Shown in pieces: positions 1-13,332 of a stretch of DNA of 64,000 nucleotides. Position 1 is the stretch's first letter. The number at the start of each line of letters is the position of its first letter. This DNA is from Casuarius casuarius. Taxonomy: Eukaryota; Chordata; Aves; Casuariiformes; Casuariidae. The notes beneath the pieces were generated by a model, which did no database searches, was not told the origin of the DNA, and was given only the letters and a program-made list of their open reading frames with translations. The translations under genes were made by a program, and so were the position numbers. The stretch spans positions 1,138,939-1,202,938 of the forward strand of contig PTFA01000086.1 of assembly GCA_003342895.1 (NCBI GenBank), in the 5' to 3' direction.

Positions 1-1960
1 AGCTGACCTAAGCTCATCTTTTTGGGGGGTTTCACACAGCCTGCAGAGCCTGTGGTTCAAGGATGAAGTGTGTGTCTCACTTCCAGCCCCCTCATCACTT
101 GTTATCTTCCCACGACCCACAGACTGCTACGAACCTCATGCACTGCTGCTCTGCTCCAGCTTTTGCTGGGGGTGGAGGAGCACCCAGCTCCAGCGGAGGG
201 TGTCAGGGTAAGGGGGAGGCCCAGACCCAGCAGAGGGTAGGGCACACAACACTTTGTAAATGTGAAGCTGCTTGGGGCTGAGCGTATTTACTCTTGGGAT
301 GCTCTCCCAGCTCTGGCGTAGCTCCCCTGCAAGGAGCTCATCTACATGAAACTCGTAGCATCCTCTAATCCTACAGAAGTCACCAGGGGAGGAGTCCACT
401 TCTGAATTTTTCTGAACTTGGCCAGTTTGCTTATTTGCTGCTCTTGACACTGGTGGCTCTGTCTGTCTCCATGCCAAGGAGACAGACTTTAATACAGTAC
501 TGGTGAACACTAACCTTGGTCTGCACTGTGAAAATTTTGCTAAGTAAGATATAACAGGGAGATATGATTCATTTTTATCCCATCCAGATTGTCTACAGGC
601 AGCAGGTAATGTGTTTTTTAACATACTGCCTTTATTCTGAAGTTTTCCTTGACATGTTTGTGCTGTTTATGAAGAAGGAAGGTTAAGATCCTTGGCAGAA
701 ATGTATATGGCTTTACTATTTTCTTAACAATTCTTTGGCTCAAATTTATGTGAGAAACCAAATGCAAGGATTTATGAAGGACACTTCTGACAGGTCTGCT
801 CAGCAAACACAGAAGGGGTAAAATCAATAAACAATGTCAAAATAAATAAAAAAATACAAAATCAAAAATTGAAATACCTCAAAACTCCTCTGATCCATCT
901 GTAAGCAAGTTCCTAGCGATGCACCAATATCTTCCAGTGCTCTGCCTGTGCATTAATCAAATGATCTGGAAGGAGACAAGAGACCAATTTAAAGTGCAAA
1001 AGTAACCAAAGAGATAAAATTAATCTCGCTCCAACTTGACTTCCTCCAATTTTGCAGCTGCGCCAATATTTTTTAGTTTTAAAGGTTTATCTACTGAAAG
1101 TAACTGTGAAATATCTGTGGGTAGGTGTTGTCCCTATGGCAAGGATCAGCACGGGGCCATATTCTACTCCCATGTAACTGTAGATAAATGGATGTAAATG
1201 CTTCATGGGGTCTTTTTTCAGTCCTGTGAGACAGGAAAAATCACTACAGTCACATCCGGAGAATGCATTTGTGCAAAGCTTCTTAAAGAGGCTTATTCCA
1301 AAAACACAACATTTGAATGTGCAACAGCAATTTAGCAGCAAGATCTTAATTTTACTCATGGGTGATTTGTGTCATGAGACATGCGACCTTCGAAAGGAGG
1401 AGGTTATTCTTTAATGGGTCAATGTCCAGATAGCATGTGGTTTCGCAACAACCTCAATCTACAGTTAAGGAAAATAAATAAATCCCTGTCTCTTGGAGGA
1501 AATCTTGATGCTGCTACATTGGTATATGGAACCTCTGTCTAAGATAACTGGTGCTTGCAACTACTTTCCTGTATCCAGAGCAGGTTTCCCAAAGAGCTAG
1601 GTCTAGACTCCTCATGGGTTTTCCTGGACCGATGGCCAAAGTACTCCTAGAATTTCCTCTTCAGAATAACTTCTCACTCTTACTCTAAAACTTAGTAATC
1701 TAGAAAACATTCTGTTTTGTCCCTGTATTCCTCCATAGTCTTACCCTCCCCAAACTTGCTGAAAGCTGAAGCATTTATATTTCTACAGGAAAACATGACA
1801 GGCTGCCTGTTCAAGAAGGAACAGGGTTTGACAGTAATATCTTAACTTCACCCAAAAGGAGTCAAGAAACTATCTATCTCTGTTTCTGTGAAATATTGAA
1901 TTGGGAAGTTTATGAAGTTGTATGTCTTTGCTTTACTCCAATATCCAGGACTTACAGACT

Positions 1961-1996
1961 GAAGAAGAAAAAGAAAAAGAAAAAAAAAAAAAAAAA
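1961..1996. repeat. GA/A-rich simple repeat
   Basis: Purine-only tract: GAA and GAAAAA units run into an uninterrupted 17-base A run at 1980-1996. The sequence upstream has no AATAAA-type signal at the usual distance, so I read it as a simple repeat rather than the tail of a retrocopy. Confidence 0.8.
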
Positions 1997-3362
1997 GCAA
2001 CCCCCTGTTCTACCCCCAAAAGCTCCAGATTCAAAAATTACATCTTTGGCACTTCTATCATGCAAAATCTTTTCCCCAGCACTGTCCTAAAGGAGGCAGA
2101 ACATGAGGTGAGCTCTGCAGGTGAGGACGTTCAGCCTGCAGCGTGAACTGAGGGAGGAACGGCTGTGCGGTCCCTTCCCTCAGTCTCAGGTGCAGAGCAG
2201 TGATGGTCTTTATTGTGAAGTTCTGAGGGAATGTCAGACCCAGAGACGTTCTCCAATGTGAAATATTAGAGCCAGACAGTAGCTGTTTGGAACAGAGAAA
2301 TGTGTGCTGAATGCCGAGACTGCAAAGCAGCAGCTGCACTTTTAATTAAAACTTATGTCCTATATATCTTTGTGTGTTTGAGTGTTTCTTTGTTTTTAAT
2401 GAAATTTTTAGATAAAGGGAGCTTTTTTAATTATACTTCTGCCTCCTGGTGCACTCCTTCCTTATTCATTTTTGCTATCATGACTTTTTTCAATTTACGT
2501 TAACAGATTAGGCCATATCAGAGCTCCTGAGTTTATTAAAGGTGACGGCAGCAAAACACTGCTCTGTTTCTTGATCTATTCAGTAACGGTCTCTTTAGCC
2601 ACCCTTCTTTATTCCCTTCACCACTATACACTCTTTAATTACTGTGACACATATAGATCATAAGCATATTTGACAAAGAGTAATGAATGAAGTCTCAATG
2701 CTCATCAACCAAATGTCTCAACATTTGCATAAGTTAACATTACTATCATTCTGTGGATCTGAAGGTTAAAATTAGGGATTTTTGACATGGGGAATTTGGT
2801 TGGAAGAGGGATTCCTGAATATCTTTTGTGGAACACTAGTTGTTCAAGTTGATTTTTTCACACATGCAGCAGACCTTCAAATTTTGGAAGTGGTGAACAC
2901 ACACCCAAGTCCAGTAGAAGTCAGGGAGGATTTTTGGCTGCTAGGAACCAGACTCTTAGATCTTTGCAAATATGTAAGTCTGAAGAGCAAGGAAATTAAA
3001 AGAAAACTGTAAAGGGAATTGGAAATGAAGAAAGAAGGAAGCCAAAAGCTCTAAAATAAAACAAAATAATTAACCAGGAGAATGAAGACTTTAATTTAGC
3101 TTGAAGTTAAATTAAGAAGGCAATCACATCAGCATTAAAAAAGATGGCATTAAAGACAACACGCACGTCATGCCCCAGATCTACGGACACATACTTTTGT
3201 ATGTTATTTGCACGATATGCAAAAGAAAATTCCTTGTCATGCTCTTGATGACACAAGAAGAGGTGTTTGGAATTTTCCTGTTTGGTGATTAGTAAGTAGC
3301 TACACTGAAATTGAAACAACTTAATTATGCTAAAATGCTGGAAGTTAATTTTACCACCATTT

Positions 3363-3392
3363 CCTTGCTTGCTTGCTTTCCCTTGCTTGCTT
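3363..3392. repeat. (CTTG)n simple repeat, interrupted
   Basis: Imperfect array of CTTG units, broken in the middle by a CTTTCC segment, directly visible in the sequence. Confidence 0.75.
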
Positions 3393-4214
3393 AGACGGCT
3401 CCTTTAGTTTTCCTTTTACAAGCTAAGACACAGGCCAAATTTTCTTTCACAGGTAGAAAGCAGAAAAAGTCTAGTAATGCTGGCCCTTGAAAAGCAGGAA
3501 AATTCAATTTATATTTGATTCCAAGAAACTATGAAGGAAAAAAGATAATTTGGATGAAGTAGGTTTACTTTTGAGTTCCCAATCTGGGCATTGATTTTTC
3601 TTTTCTTTTTTTTCTCTTTTTGTTCCTTTTCTGTCAAGATTCAATATCTTACAGACTGCTTGGTGCAATTTTAATCTTCATGCAGAGTAAGAGCTGAGCA
3701 TAAACTGTTTACATCAATTTTTCTATAAATGTAAACAAAATAGAAGCAGAAGAATTATGAATGAAGAGTTGATTAAGAAGTGACAGCAAAGATTTGTGAT
3801 AATGAAGGGCTGAATAGTGCTTGTTTGGAAATGTGCCAGCTACTTGCAATTAATTTTGCTAGGTAGTCAGCAGGATACCTGCTGGCTTGCGAACAGAGCG
3901 GGCGTTTTCTACCCGGGCTGGTTATGGACAAAGATAGTTGTAATGTTTTATGACTATTGGCTACAATAACGATAGAATAACGACAGCACAGATGATATGC
4001 TCACCAAGCGCCTTATCACACAAACTCAGTCTTAGAGCAAACGTGGGTGTTACAAGGACGGTGCGGTGACAGATAGTCGCTTGAGAGAGGGGAGAGGGGG
4101 ATTCCTGATCCTGCTCCCCAGAGCACCAACAACAAGAATCCACTTTTTTCCCCAGCGAGCACTTTCCAAATATTAGCAATTTTCCATGGTGCATTCATCA
4201 GTGTCCCCCTACAG

Positions 4215-4345
4215 AGGTGGATAAACTGAAATGGATGCGCTGAGGCAATGTCAGACATAGTCATTTTCCTAAAATCACACAGCAAACAAGTGACAGACCT
4301 GGACAGCATGTCCTGGCTACAATGACCCTCTAGTCTCCTGACCGC
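4215..4345 (-). repeat. MIR-like ancient SINE remnant
   Basis: Read on the plus strand, the order is: a segment like the MIR end (GATAAACTGA, then GCTGAGGCAATG), then AAATCACACAGCAAACAAGTGACAGA, split here as AAATCACACAGC and AAACAAGTGACAGA, then a tail like 'pedigree' MIR sequence around a CTGGACAGC-type motif. This is the antisense order of the MIR/CORE-SINE core (AAACTGAGGC ... GGTCACACAGCTAGTAAGTGGCAGAGC), so the element lies on the minus strand. Divergence is high. The family assignment is from memory of the consensus. Confidence 0.6.
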
Positions 4346-5414
4346 AAGCCCGTCTTGCAGTCTGCTTAAATAAAACCAAATAACCCTAGGCCAAACTTTA
4401 GGAAAATGTATCATGATGTATCCACCAGTTCAATGAAACAGTTCCCTTATGCTCCTTAAACTCTAAAAAATGTACATTTTTATCTACTAACCAAAGTATT
4501 TAACTAGTCCCTAATCAATCCCTGGCAAATCAATCTATTGAATTCAAGAATGATCAGAATCCCTCGTACATTGTAAAAGATACTGTAGGAGAAGAATTTC
4601 AAAAAAAGATACCGGTCTGAACTGGTCCAATCTTTTCTTCTGTCACAGACAAATTTCATCAACAAATTACCAAGAAATATCTTTGAATCGTAGTACTGAT
4701 GACAGGTTTATTAAAACACAAAGTTTTTGCTGGTTATATGATTAGGAGCATGAAGGAAAGCTAGCAGGTGAGAGTGTGAAAGTAAAGTAATAAAAGGAAA
4801 CCAAATGATTCATTTAATTAAAGGGCTGATTAAACTTGAAGACTTGTTATACCTCACATTTTTCATTAGCAAACATTTCTATTTAGGGCATTTTTACATT
4901 TTTTATCGACGCTTTTCCAGATAAGGTGTGCAATTTACAGGCCTAGCCCAGCTGTTGTTGAACTCCACAGGAATCTTTGCCTTGATTTAAATGGCCAGTC
5001 ATTTAACAAGTAAAAAAGAGTTTTTTGATGAATTCTCACTATAGCCATAATTTTGTGAAACCTATCTAATGATTTTATGCCAAAGACTCTGACACCACAA
5101 CATTTTAGGAATGGGACAAGCTTTTCACTCTGTGATATTATTTAGGTGTAAATAATCCTCCATGATCTACAGGTTGAGATTATAAATTACCTTCCCCATA
5201 ATTTGTCAAGGTTTTATTTTGCAAACACTGGCCATAGTCACTGTACTGAGATGTGTCTCAGTGAGTCAGTGAATATAATGATATCTGCTACCTTATCAGA
5301 ATAATATTAACAATTAATGAGCTTGTATTTAGTTGGTGCCAAGCAATTAAATGAATCTTAATGAGGTGCTAAATATACCTAATACTTTAGGCTTTGGTCT
5401 TCTAATATAGAACT

Positions 5415-5454
5415 TGTGTGCGTGTGAGAAAGAGAGAGAGACAAGAAGAAAGAG
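5415..5454. repeat. GT then GA-rich simple repeat
   Basis: A short GTGTGCGTGTG stretch leads into AGAGAGAGAG and a degenerate GA/AAG tail. Ordinary microsatellite. Confidence 0.8.
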
Positions 5455-5650
5455 TTAATATCATTTAATCTTTCATGTTTCTATCACTTAAATTTTAGTT
5501 GGCCATCTGTTGAAATATCCTAGCTTTAGATATCACTCTGTAGCTGAAAACTAAAGAAATGATATATTTTTTAAATTAGTAGATACAACTTGTGCTGAAA
5601 CTCCCCCAAAACTTCAGAGACTTAGCTCACCTAAAGTTTTATTCAGCTAA

Positions 5651-5670
5651 AACTGTGTTAAAACACAGTT
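5651..5670. repeat. Short perfect inverted repeat
   Basis: AACTGTGTT and its exact reverse complement AACACAGTT are separated by two A residues. Nine-base arms like these can arise by chance in 64 kb, and no nearby gene gives the site a role. Confidence 0.6.
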
Positions 5671-6587
5671 AAATCTGTGTGTGTACTTTCATGCACGTAC
5701 TTGTACAGAATAATTTCTGGTTAAAAATGAACTTTTTCGCTGAGGCACTTTTGCATACAAAATCCTAAACGTCAAAGTCCCACCGGCTCCATGAACCTTC
5801 TTCAAAATCTTTGGTTTCTAAAGTTTTGCGAAATATCTTTTGAACACAGCTTAATAGTGAGACTTTCATCTTCTAGATTTTTTGGGGCAGATATAGCACA
5901 AAGGCAATCTCTTTCTTGGCACTCACAGCCCAAATTGGAGTAAGAGAAAATCTGGTCCCTAGAGCTGTTTAACTCCTGGTCCGTGTCTGGCCACTGCCTG
6001 CCCCAGGGGCGAGGGCAGGCCAGGCAACGCAGGGACAGTTTGCTGGCACGGGTGACGGCGTACCAGTGACATGGGGCACTCGTGGCCAACCCTAGGGTTG
6101 TTAGCATGGACACAGCCCAAGAGTCCCTCTGCAATTAGCTTGTGAGATCTCCACACAGTCTTCTTTTGCTGGTAATTGGAAATGCTTAATATTTGCCCAC
6201 CTCAAACTGTTGTACTTTCTCTACCTGTTCCTGATTTATTATTTAACAAACATTATTTTCTCCTCCCAAACTACACTATTTAATGCATGCGAGCAATGCA
6301 GTGGTCAAATGTATATGTGGCTAATTGCAGCCATGGAGAAATGCCTGCTCTAACAGTTCCTTTAGGTTTTGGTGGGATAAGATCCTGCTAAGAACCCTGC
6401 TTCAAAATCCTGATTCCAGTATTTGGGAATAAACTTTTCCTTTGGGAATAAACTGCGTCTTGTAAAAATAAAGATTCATCATTAAACAAAAATACACAAG
6501 GATGAAAGACCATAATACACCTAAAGATATATGCTGTATTTTTATGGCATTAAAAAGCACATCATTTTCTTTATAAAAAAACTTAAA

Positions 6588-6613
6588 CTCTCTCTCTCTG
6601 TCTCTCTCTCTCC
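6588..6613. repeat. (CT)n microsatellite
   Basis: Twelve or so CT units broken once by a G (CTCTG TCTCTC). Confidence 0.9.
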
Positions 6614-7700
6614 ATGCTTCTCTTGGGAACTTTAAACTCAAATGACTCTTATAAAATATGAAAGCTTCTGGTGATTTACTGTTAATAGCAAATAAATAAA
6701 TTTAGAGGAGAAAACGTACTTTGAGGCATTATTGTCACCGAGGGACCAACAATATCTTCGGTTTCCATATATCTGTATGGAAATAAGTTGAAAATCTCTT
6801 TTGCATGTTCATAGCCATGGTCACTTTAGTATGCAGTATCTATAAGCAAAATTTTTTATTCCCTTATCTGCTGTCTCTTTTAGTGGCAAAAATCCATCAT
6901 TAGTATTTTCCCTAGGAGGTTAATATTAAGAGTATTCTTTCTACATGTTTGTAATGAAGTATAAGTGATGCTTATACTAATGACTAAAAAGTGTAGGGAA
7001 AAAAACAAAGAAAAAACAGCAGTAGACTCCAATTTGTGTTTGGGAGGAATAGCAATAGTTAAGAGGAAAGGTAACAAAGCAATGCTAAAAAAGAAGAGGT
7101 GTCTGTGCACTAAGTAATAAATAAACCTATATAAAAAGCAAATTCTTAGAACATCGTGAAACCACTGATCTTGAGTTTCTGCAAAACTATGGTTGATAAA
7201 GATATGTTTAAAGCATCCTTCAGAGGGATTAGAAGTGTGACACTTTGAAAGATAACATTCCTGCCATTCCAGTGGGTGACAAGAATGATGGAATGAAGCA
7301 AAACCCATACTCTGGATTTGCCCAGGTGGATCACAGAGTTGGCTTCCCACAGCTGAAACTGTGTGCCAGCAGTGGTAGGTTTTGAAGGAAATAGCTCATT
7401 TTCATTTCTGTCCCTTAGACAATCCAAAATTGCCGGTACGATTTCCACTGGCAGCCTCGGGCTTGGCATAGAGGCACCAGCGCATGGATGTACCAACCAG
7501 AGTGGGCAGCTTTTGGAGTGGTGAAGGAAGGGTCCTTCCTAGCGCTTGAGAAAATTATCTCGGACCTGGTTTTCAGAAATGAATGCCCAAAGCGATCCAA
7601 ATAATACAAGAAGAGTAGGTGGAAAGTTGCCAGCTACATTACTGAGAGAGATTTGTAGATACCAATCTTCGATAATTGCACTGCTCCAGCAGTCGCTATT

Positions 7701-7721
7701 AAAAAAAAAAAAAAAAAAAAA
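7701..7721. repeat. Poly-A run, 21 bases
   Basis: Uninterrupted run of 21 A. The preceding sequence (ending CAGTCGCTATT) has no AATAAA or ATTAAA signal, so a processed-retrocopy tail is not supported. Confidence 0.85.
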
Positions 7722-10288
7722 CACAGAAAATGCTGGAGGAATCTTACCAGGGTAGTCATTTTTTCATGACAGTTGCCCAGGTCTCCTGTGTTATTAGTAA
7801 TTTTCTACCCATTGATTGATCACTGACCTAATAATTCATTTGCATCATAGCTTATCATAGCACACAAACTCGCACACATTTCACAACTCTGGAAGTTTAG
7901 GTTATGTTAGTTATAATTTTTTTGTAATTACAAATATTGCTATGGTTCATATAACTACCTGCCCACTTGAACATTTGACCAGCGCATTTAAATTGTTAAC
8001 AGGATGACACATTTGCACTTGAGACTTACTGTGGCTAGGTCTCTGTAGCCCAGTATTTTAAATCAGATTTGCTTCATGCTTTATTTTTTATTTATTTACT
8101 TTTAAAAATGGTCTATCCAACTTGACAATAAGAAGAAAAAAAATGAGCTTTTCTCTCCATAAGAAAACATATGTAACAATGAAACACTTCATACTCAGGA
8201 GATTAAAATCCATGCTTCGCTTATCTAAGAGGACATGAATTAATAGCTCCTTAGATCAATTTGTGCCCTGCCTGTCACCGCCAATGTGCATATGCAGTTG
8301 TGGCAGCTATATCCTTCTTTTAGACATGCAATAAGCATGAATTTTGCATTCATAACTAACAGAAACCAACATAATCAGCATCTGGAGAAAAAAACCCAGA
8401 AGTTAGATGGGCTAAATTCTGTCCTTATGCAGACAACAGAGTGGCTTCATAACCTCATTAATGACTGAGGGGACATTTGCACTAGGTGAAGCTTTGGATG
8501 GCCTAATGTTCAAAAGGACATCTTGGCAAAGGCTGAGTGAAGATGACCACCTCCTGCTGATTACTCATTATTTAGCTTATGCCTGAGGTTAATATGGATG
8601 CAGCAATGAAGTTTTTCCTTTGCCTAAGTTCACTGAGGAATGCAGTTAAAGGAAAGTATAGCCAGAGCATATCTAACACACTAAGCTCCCTACACATCAG
8701 CTGGATTTTGGCACTTCTTTAGTTTTTGAAATAGGAGCTCTAATATTTTGGTATAACATTGAAGTGGAGCAATAGCCTAAGATGGGTTGATTTCAGGTTG
8801 TCTTTGGCCTTTGCTAGCTTTGGCACTTTTAAAAATGACATTTGGGATCTATTTTGAATCTGAAAGTATCAAAATACCTTTGAACATTTGGCCTTTGACA
8901 ATGATGTGCCCTGTTTTAAATATCTTTATATCAAAAATGATTATCTTTACCTTTGAGGTCCACAGATCAAAGAAACTTTCTTGAAATCATCCCTACAAAG
9001 GGAGATCCCTCTTAACTCTAAAAGTTAAAGCTTACACAGCCCAAACCAACTTCACATTAAATGCAATATTTTTATAACTTATGCAACTCTGGCTCAACAG
9101 TGCCTTTAATGTCTGATCTCTCTACGAATTTCCTGGACGGAGCCTACAGGCACCATATGTAAATCCTCTACCTCCAAAATAACCAGCCAAATCCAAGTGT
9201 GCCCTAATTCCATATGATAGACATGCACTGCACCGTTTTGCAATGAAAATTGCAAAGTGTCAGACAATTTTAATTTATGCTATTCTCAGGCAAGACCTGC
9301 ATGTAGGATAAACCAGGGCAGGCCGACAATTTCACCAGAAGAGACATCCACTCAGGAGCTAGAAGAGAAAAATCTCCCAAATGTCTCCAGAAATCACTGC
9401 TTCTTGCTAGAATGCCATTAAAAAGTGTCTTTAGCTCTCTGTATGGAGTTTTGTGCCTATCGAAAGCTGTACCACCAGCTGCTGTAGCTGGAACTCCACA
9501 AGGTTTTCCTCTAGTTACTCTAATATTAAAAATAAAAGAAGAAGCAGGAATAGTTTGAACTGCTTTATTTGTTAATGGTATTTCTGACAGTATATTTGCC
9601 TTAAAGACAAAAAAATGCAGTACACTGCCATGGACTACGTGGTTCTTTTTCTTCTGTTGTTTGTTTATTGCTGTAGAATTTTCAAACATTTTTATTGCAG
9701 ATTCTCTCCTCCATTTAGGGCTTAAAGTAAATATTATGCTTTACACTGCTACTAGAACAAAGCTTGTAGTGTAGAAACTACTGGCAGCAAAGTGTGGCTT
9801 ATATTTCGTATTTCACAAATGTTATGAGGTCTTAGTTAAAAGAAAATCATGGTTTCACAGCCTAAAGCTTGTTACTTAAAATCAACCCTTTTTGAGTAAA
9901 TCAAACCCAGTACAATATAATAATAAAAGTTTACCTACAGTGCCTCTATAACTCCCTACAGCCCCAATGCTCTCCAAGTGCTGAATAACAACAAGCTATT
10001 GAAATGCCACCCAGCTTTGTCAAGCAGTAGGAAAAAGCCTCACAAAACACTCCTCCTTTCTAGCTTCACAGTCTATAAATACGAAATACTGTAGAGATTT
10101 ATGAGTGAAAGAGAGAGGAAAAAAAAGCCCACTTCGTAATAAATTGTTGCAACTGAAGGCTTGTTTACAAAAATGTGATACTTGCCTCTGATTATAATTC
10201 ACTCCAAGTAGAATTATTTTGCAGCCCTTTCATGGAGATTCGCTGCTGCACATCTTGCCCTAGCCCGTTTAAACAAGATGACTGTCAT

Positions 10289-10336
10289 TCTAGACACTTA
10301 GACTGTGACACTTAGGTCTAGACACTTAGGCTGTGA
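10289..10336. repeat. 28-bp tandem duplication, two copies
   Basis: TCTAGACACTTAGACTGTGA at 10,289-10,308 recurs at 10,317-10,336 with one change (AGACTG to AGGCTG). The period is 28 bp; the second copy stops before the full unit is completed. The near-identity points to a fairly recent slippage or duplication. Confidence 0.75.
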
Positions 10337-11559
10337 TTCAGCTTCAGATGTTTTCCAGAATCCCTTGTAAGCCGTAGCCACACACTTGCAATATAAAATC
10401 CTTGGGACAGGAATTTAGATGTTTTTGTAGTGCACTTAGCAGGAGTAGGCAGTGACCTTGGATCAGGTGTTTGGGCGCTAGTTCGGATAAATATTAAGCA
10501 TAACAATAAACTTAATGGTTCTTTCAAAAAACGCAGTGCAGCTCAGACTCTCATCTGGTTTGTTTAACAGTGAAAAACATTTTCCCTCATAAGCTTCATA
10601 TTTTTTTTCCCTTAGACAGACTTAGTTCAACTGGAGACTTCTCACTCTGTATTGCAGAAATAAAATGTCTTAATGTGTAACTTTAAACTGGGCCATTAAT
10701 CTTCCATCACTCACCTCCTGTATTATACCTTAGCTTACAGTTAATGGAATATTTAACAGCTTTAAGAGGAACAATAAACTGAAGTCAATGCTTCCCTTAA
10801 AGTTTTTATCCATAATTTCATCCAAATAAAAGAAAAATTGTTGACTTGGAACCATCGTGGTGTTTTCTTAATAGCTTTTATTTGTGAATATACAGTGAGA
10901 TTCCATTTCAGAACGTGCTAGTGAAAAACTGATGGCTTATAAATCGCTCAGCTCTAAATGCTACACAGAGCAAGATACACATAAGGGTATTTCCTTGATT
11001 TTCCTGGAAGAACGCATACTTTTTAGTGTAATCTGCAGGGTTCTAAAAACATAAGCAGCTTTGACTTGATTCTGCATGATAAATTGTTTAAAGGAGAGCC
11101 TATCTTCTGAGGACAGATGTCGACAGTTACGAAACTAATGAAATCCAAATTCCCTTCCCACTGCCCACACCCAAATTTTTTTCCCTGCTGAGATTTTAGA
11201 TTATAGCAAACCTTTCCTGAACAAAATCTCAGCCTGATTTTTGAAGCTTGAAGCATACTTTGAAGATGATAACACAACAAGTTGAAAATAGCCTGTAGAA
11301 TTTTCTATAGGAACTTTAGATTTGTAGTTGGCTTATGCCACCTCTGCCTTGCCTGAACCTAGAGACTTCAGCGAGACATTGTGCACAGCCAGAGCACGTA
11401 GTCAACGCAAACAAGCCTGAGGACCCTTCTGGGCTCAATGCCATGTCCATCCCTACGAGGAATCAGCCCATTCCTCAGGCACCTCCCGTTTGCTATAGGC
11501 AACGCGAATCATGGCAAAGAGGCAAGACTGAGGTAGAGAAAGTACTTCCTTTGAGTTCA

Positions 11560-11640
11560 CAGGGTCACGTAAAGAGCAGGGAAGTAAGGTCAAGATTTTA
11601 GCATGCTGGGTGACTACTTGAACCCAGGGCCAGCTGTCCT
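11560..11640 (-). repeat. Possible MIR-like SINE remnant
   Basis: On the plus strand, a CACAGGGTCACGTAAAGAG segment is followed about 50 bases later by TTGAACCCAGGGCCAG. This echoes the antisense MIR order (GGTCACACAGC, then CGAACCCAGG). The match is short and degenerate, so this is only a suspicion. Confidence 0.3.
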
Positions 11641-11644
11641 CTCT

Positions 11645-13301
11645 CCAAGAACACCACAGAGCGTGCTCTGGTGGGGAAGGCGAGACCCTTTGCTCCACAA
11701 GAAAGGGCACACGAATGGCTCCCGCAGTTAAAAAAGCTTGGTGAGGAAGTAAGATGAGATTGTTACATGAGGAAGCTAATTGCCACCAGAAACCAGTCTC
11801 ACACAGGGAATCTCTTTGATACTGGAGCTGCCCCAAAGAGCCACCTAAGCTGCAGCTGTCCTGCCACATATGCTAAACTCATGTTCACATAACTTACGTT
11901 TTTGGTCACATACCCATAAAGCTCTACCCTGCCTGACCTGCTGTTGTCAAGGAAGAAACAGCTTTTAGAAACAAGGAAACAAGAAAATCTCAAGAAAATC
12001 TTCCAGAATGCCACATGTAAGTGCAGCAGCAGCTTCGAGGCCAGCTTCACACTGGGTGAGGGAATGGGGAACTGGCAGTCTGCTCAGGAGCTTCTGGGGA
12101 TGCTACAGAGACATGCCTGCCTGCTGGCTGACTCCCTGGTGAACAGCCTGTTGCAGACTGACTTTTCTGGTTATTTTCTTTTCTTTGTTTATTTTCTTTT
12201 GTTCTTTTTATTTTAAGGAATTGTGCCTGCTGATATTAGCAGATATCTGTTACTGTATTTATGGCATGTACCATAAGAAGGTATGTGGTTTGATTGGGGT
12301 AAATCGACCCGATAGCTTGCAGGCAGCTGCCTGTGAGCCTTCCCTTGGCTTGAAGCAGTTAAACGCGTGCCGGGTCTGACGTGGAGGCTGAGCAGTCACA
12401 GCATGGAGCTGCCACAGGGCTGAGGAGCGGCGCTAACTCCCCGGGACTTGGCACCGCACCAGCTCACCTGCAGGATCGCAGCTGGCTCAGAAGACACTCT
12501 GGTCATGGCACCGGCGGCTGAGGGTTGAGCAGAGCTCGTCCGTGATGGTCTGCAGGAGCTTCTTCCGGGGAGAACATAAAATGTGACGGTTGCTTTAGGA
12601 GACAAAGTGGTGTATACCCTAATGACCAGCCCATTTGTAAGTGACCTCTCAGGGCAAACACGTAGCTCGTGCCCTGCTGCAGCTGCGTGCGTGCTTGCTG
12701 TTCAGATTTTTTGCTGTGTGAGACTCTACCTTCCACGATTATGCGCAGGCAGCAGTTTCCTGCTGTGTACAGTTTGACTCTGCCCAGATGGCCTTCATGA
12801 GCTTCAAATCCTTTCCTTTTTTCCCCACCAAGTACAATTTCTGGAGGCATGTAAGTGCCAGGAAGTGGGATCAGACTGGTGGGTACGTATGGCACAGCGT
12901 GGCTTGCTGATCGCACAGCGGCAGGCTTCCTACGGAGAGCCACGGCGCTTGCAGTGTTATGCAGGCTTTACATATAAATCACAATTACTGGTGTTTACCC
13001 TCGAAGGAGGGAATCTGGCTAAAGTTAGGAGTGGGCCCAGTGCCGCTGAACCAGATGGCCTTTGAAGAAGTTGTCCAAGAAACCATATATTTGTATCAAG
13101 GGTGTTTTGAGAGGGTAAGTGCAAGCCAGGAATTTCAAGTGCCTCTCCAGTCTCTGCTTGCTGGTCCATCCCATGGGACAGCTACTCTTTCAGTCGCACT
13201 TGAGAAGGAGTTAGCTTTCAAAAATACATTAGCATCAACTGGATGTAAACTGGAGGTTTTCTGCTGGCTTCAAGAAACAGGAAAGAGCATTGTGAGTGGG
13301 G

Positions 13302-13332
<31 letters not shown>

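Larger units (their letters stand above)
1..4210. other. Non-coding stretch, no gene recognised
   Basis: AT-rich unique sequence. The longest frame here is 162 codons on the minus strand at 136-624. It has no recognisable domain and is within chance length for the window. A GA/A-rich tract lies at 1961-1996 and a CTTG-type simple repeat at 3363-3392. No promoter, CpG island or convincing exon was seen. Confidence 0.6.
4346..11555. other. Non-coding stretch with simple repeats and conserved-element-like AT-rich DNA
   Basis: No frame here is convincingly coding. The part from about 4,790 to 5,400 is AT-rich and dense in ATTA/TAAT homeodomain-type cores, and resembles vertebrate conserved non-coding DNA; that is an inference from texture only. 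Simple repeats lie at 5,415-5,454, 6,588-6,613 and 7,701-7,721, a 20-bp palindrome at 5,651-5,670 and a 28-bp tandem duplication at 10,289-10,336. The moderately GC-rich patch at about 5,990-6,120 has a handful of CpGs but is too small to be called a CpG island. Confidence 0.55.

Noticed and set aside
136..624. Longest complete open frame in the window (162 codons, minus strand)
   Set aside because: Length is within chance for about 128,000 codon positions at this composition. No domain, no repeated residue pattern and no splice or promoter context.
12503..12943. 146-codon minus-strand frame in a GC-richer patch
   Set aside because: GC-rich DNA lengthens random frames. No family resemblance and no bounding splice signals.
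13080..13120. Reading MAFEEVVQETIYLYQGCFE ahead of a GTAAGT donor
   Set aside because: No acceptor or conserved upstream exon boundary was found. The frame has no recognisable family, so it was kept out of the gene list.
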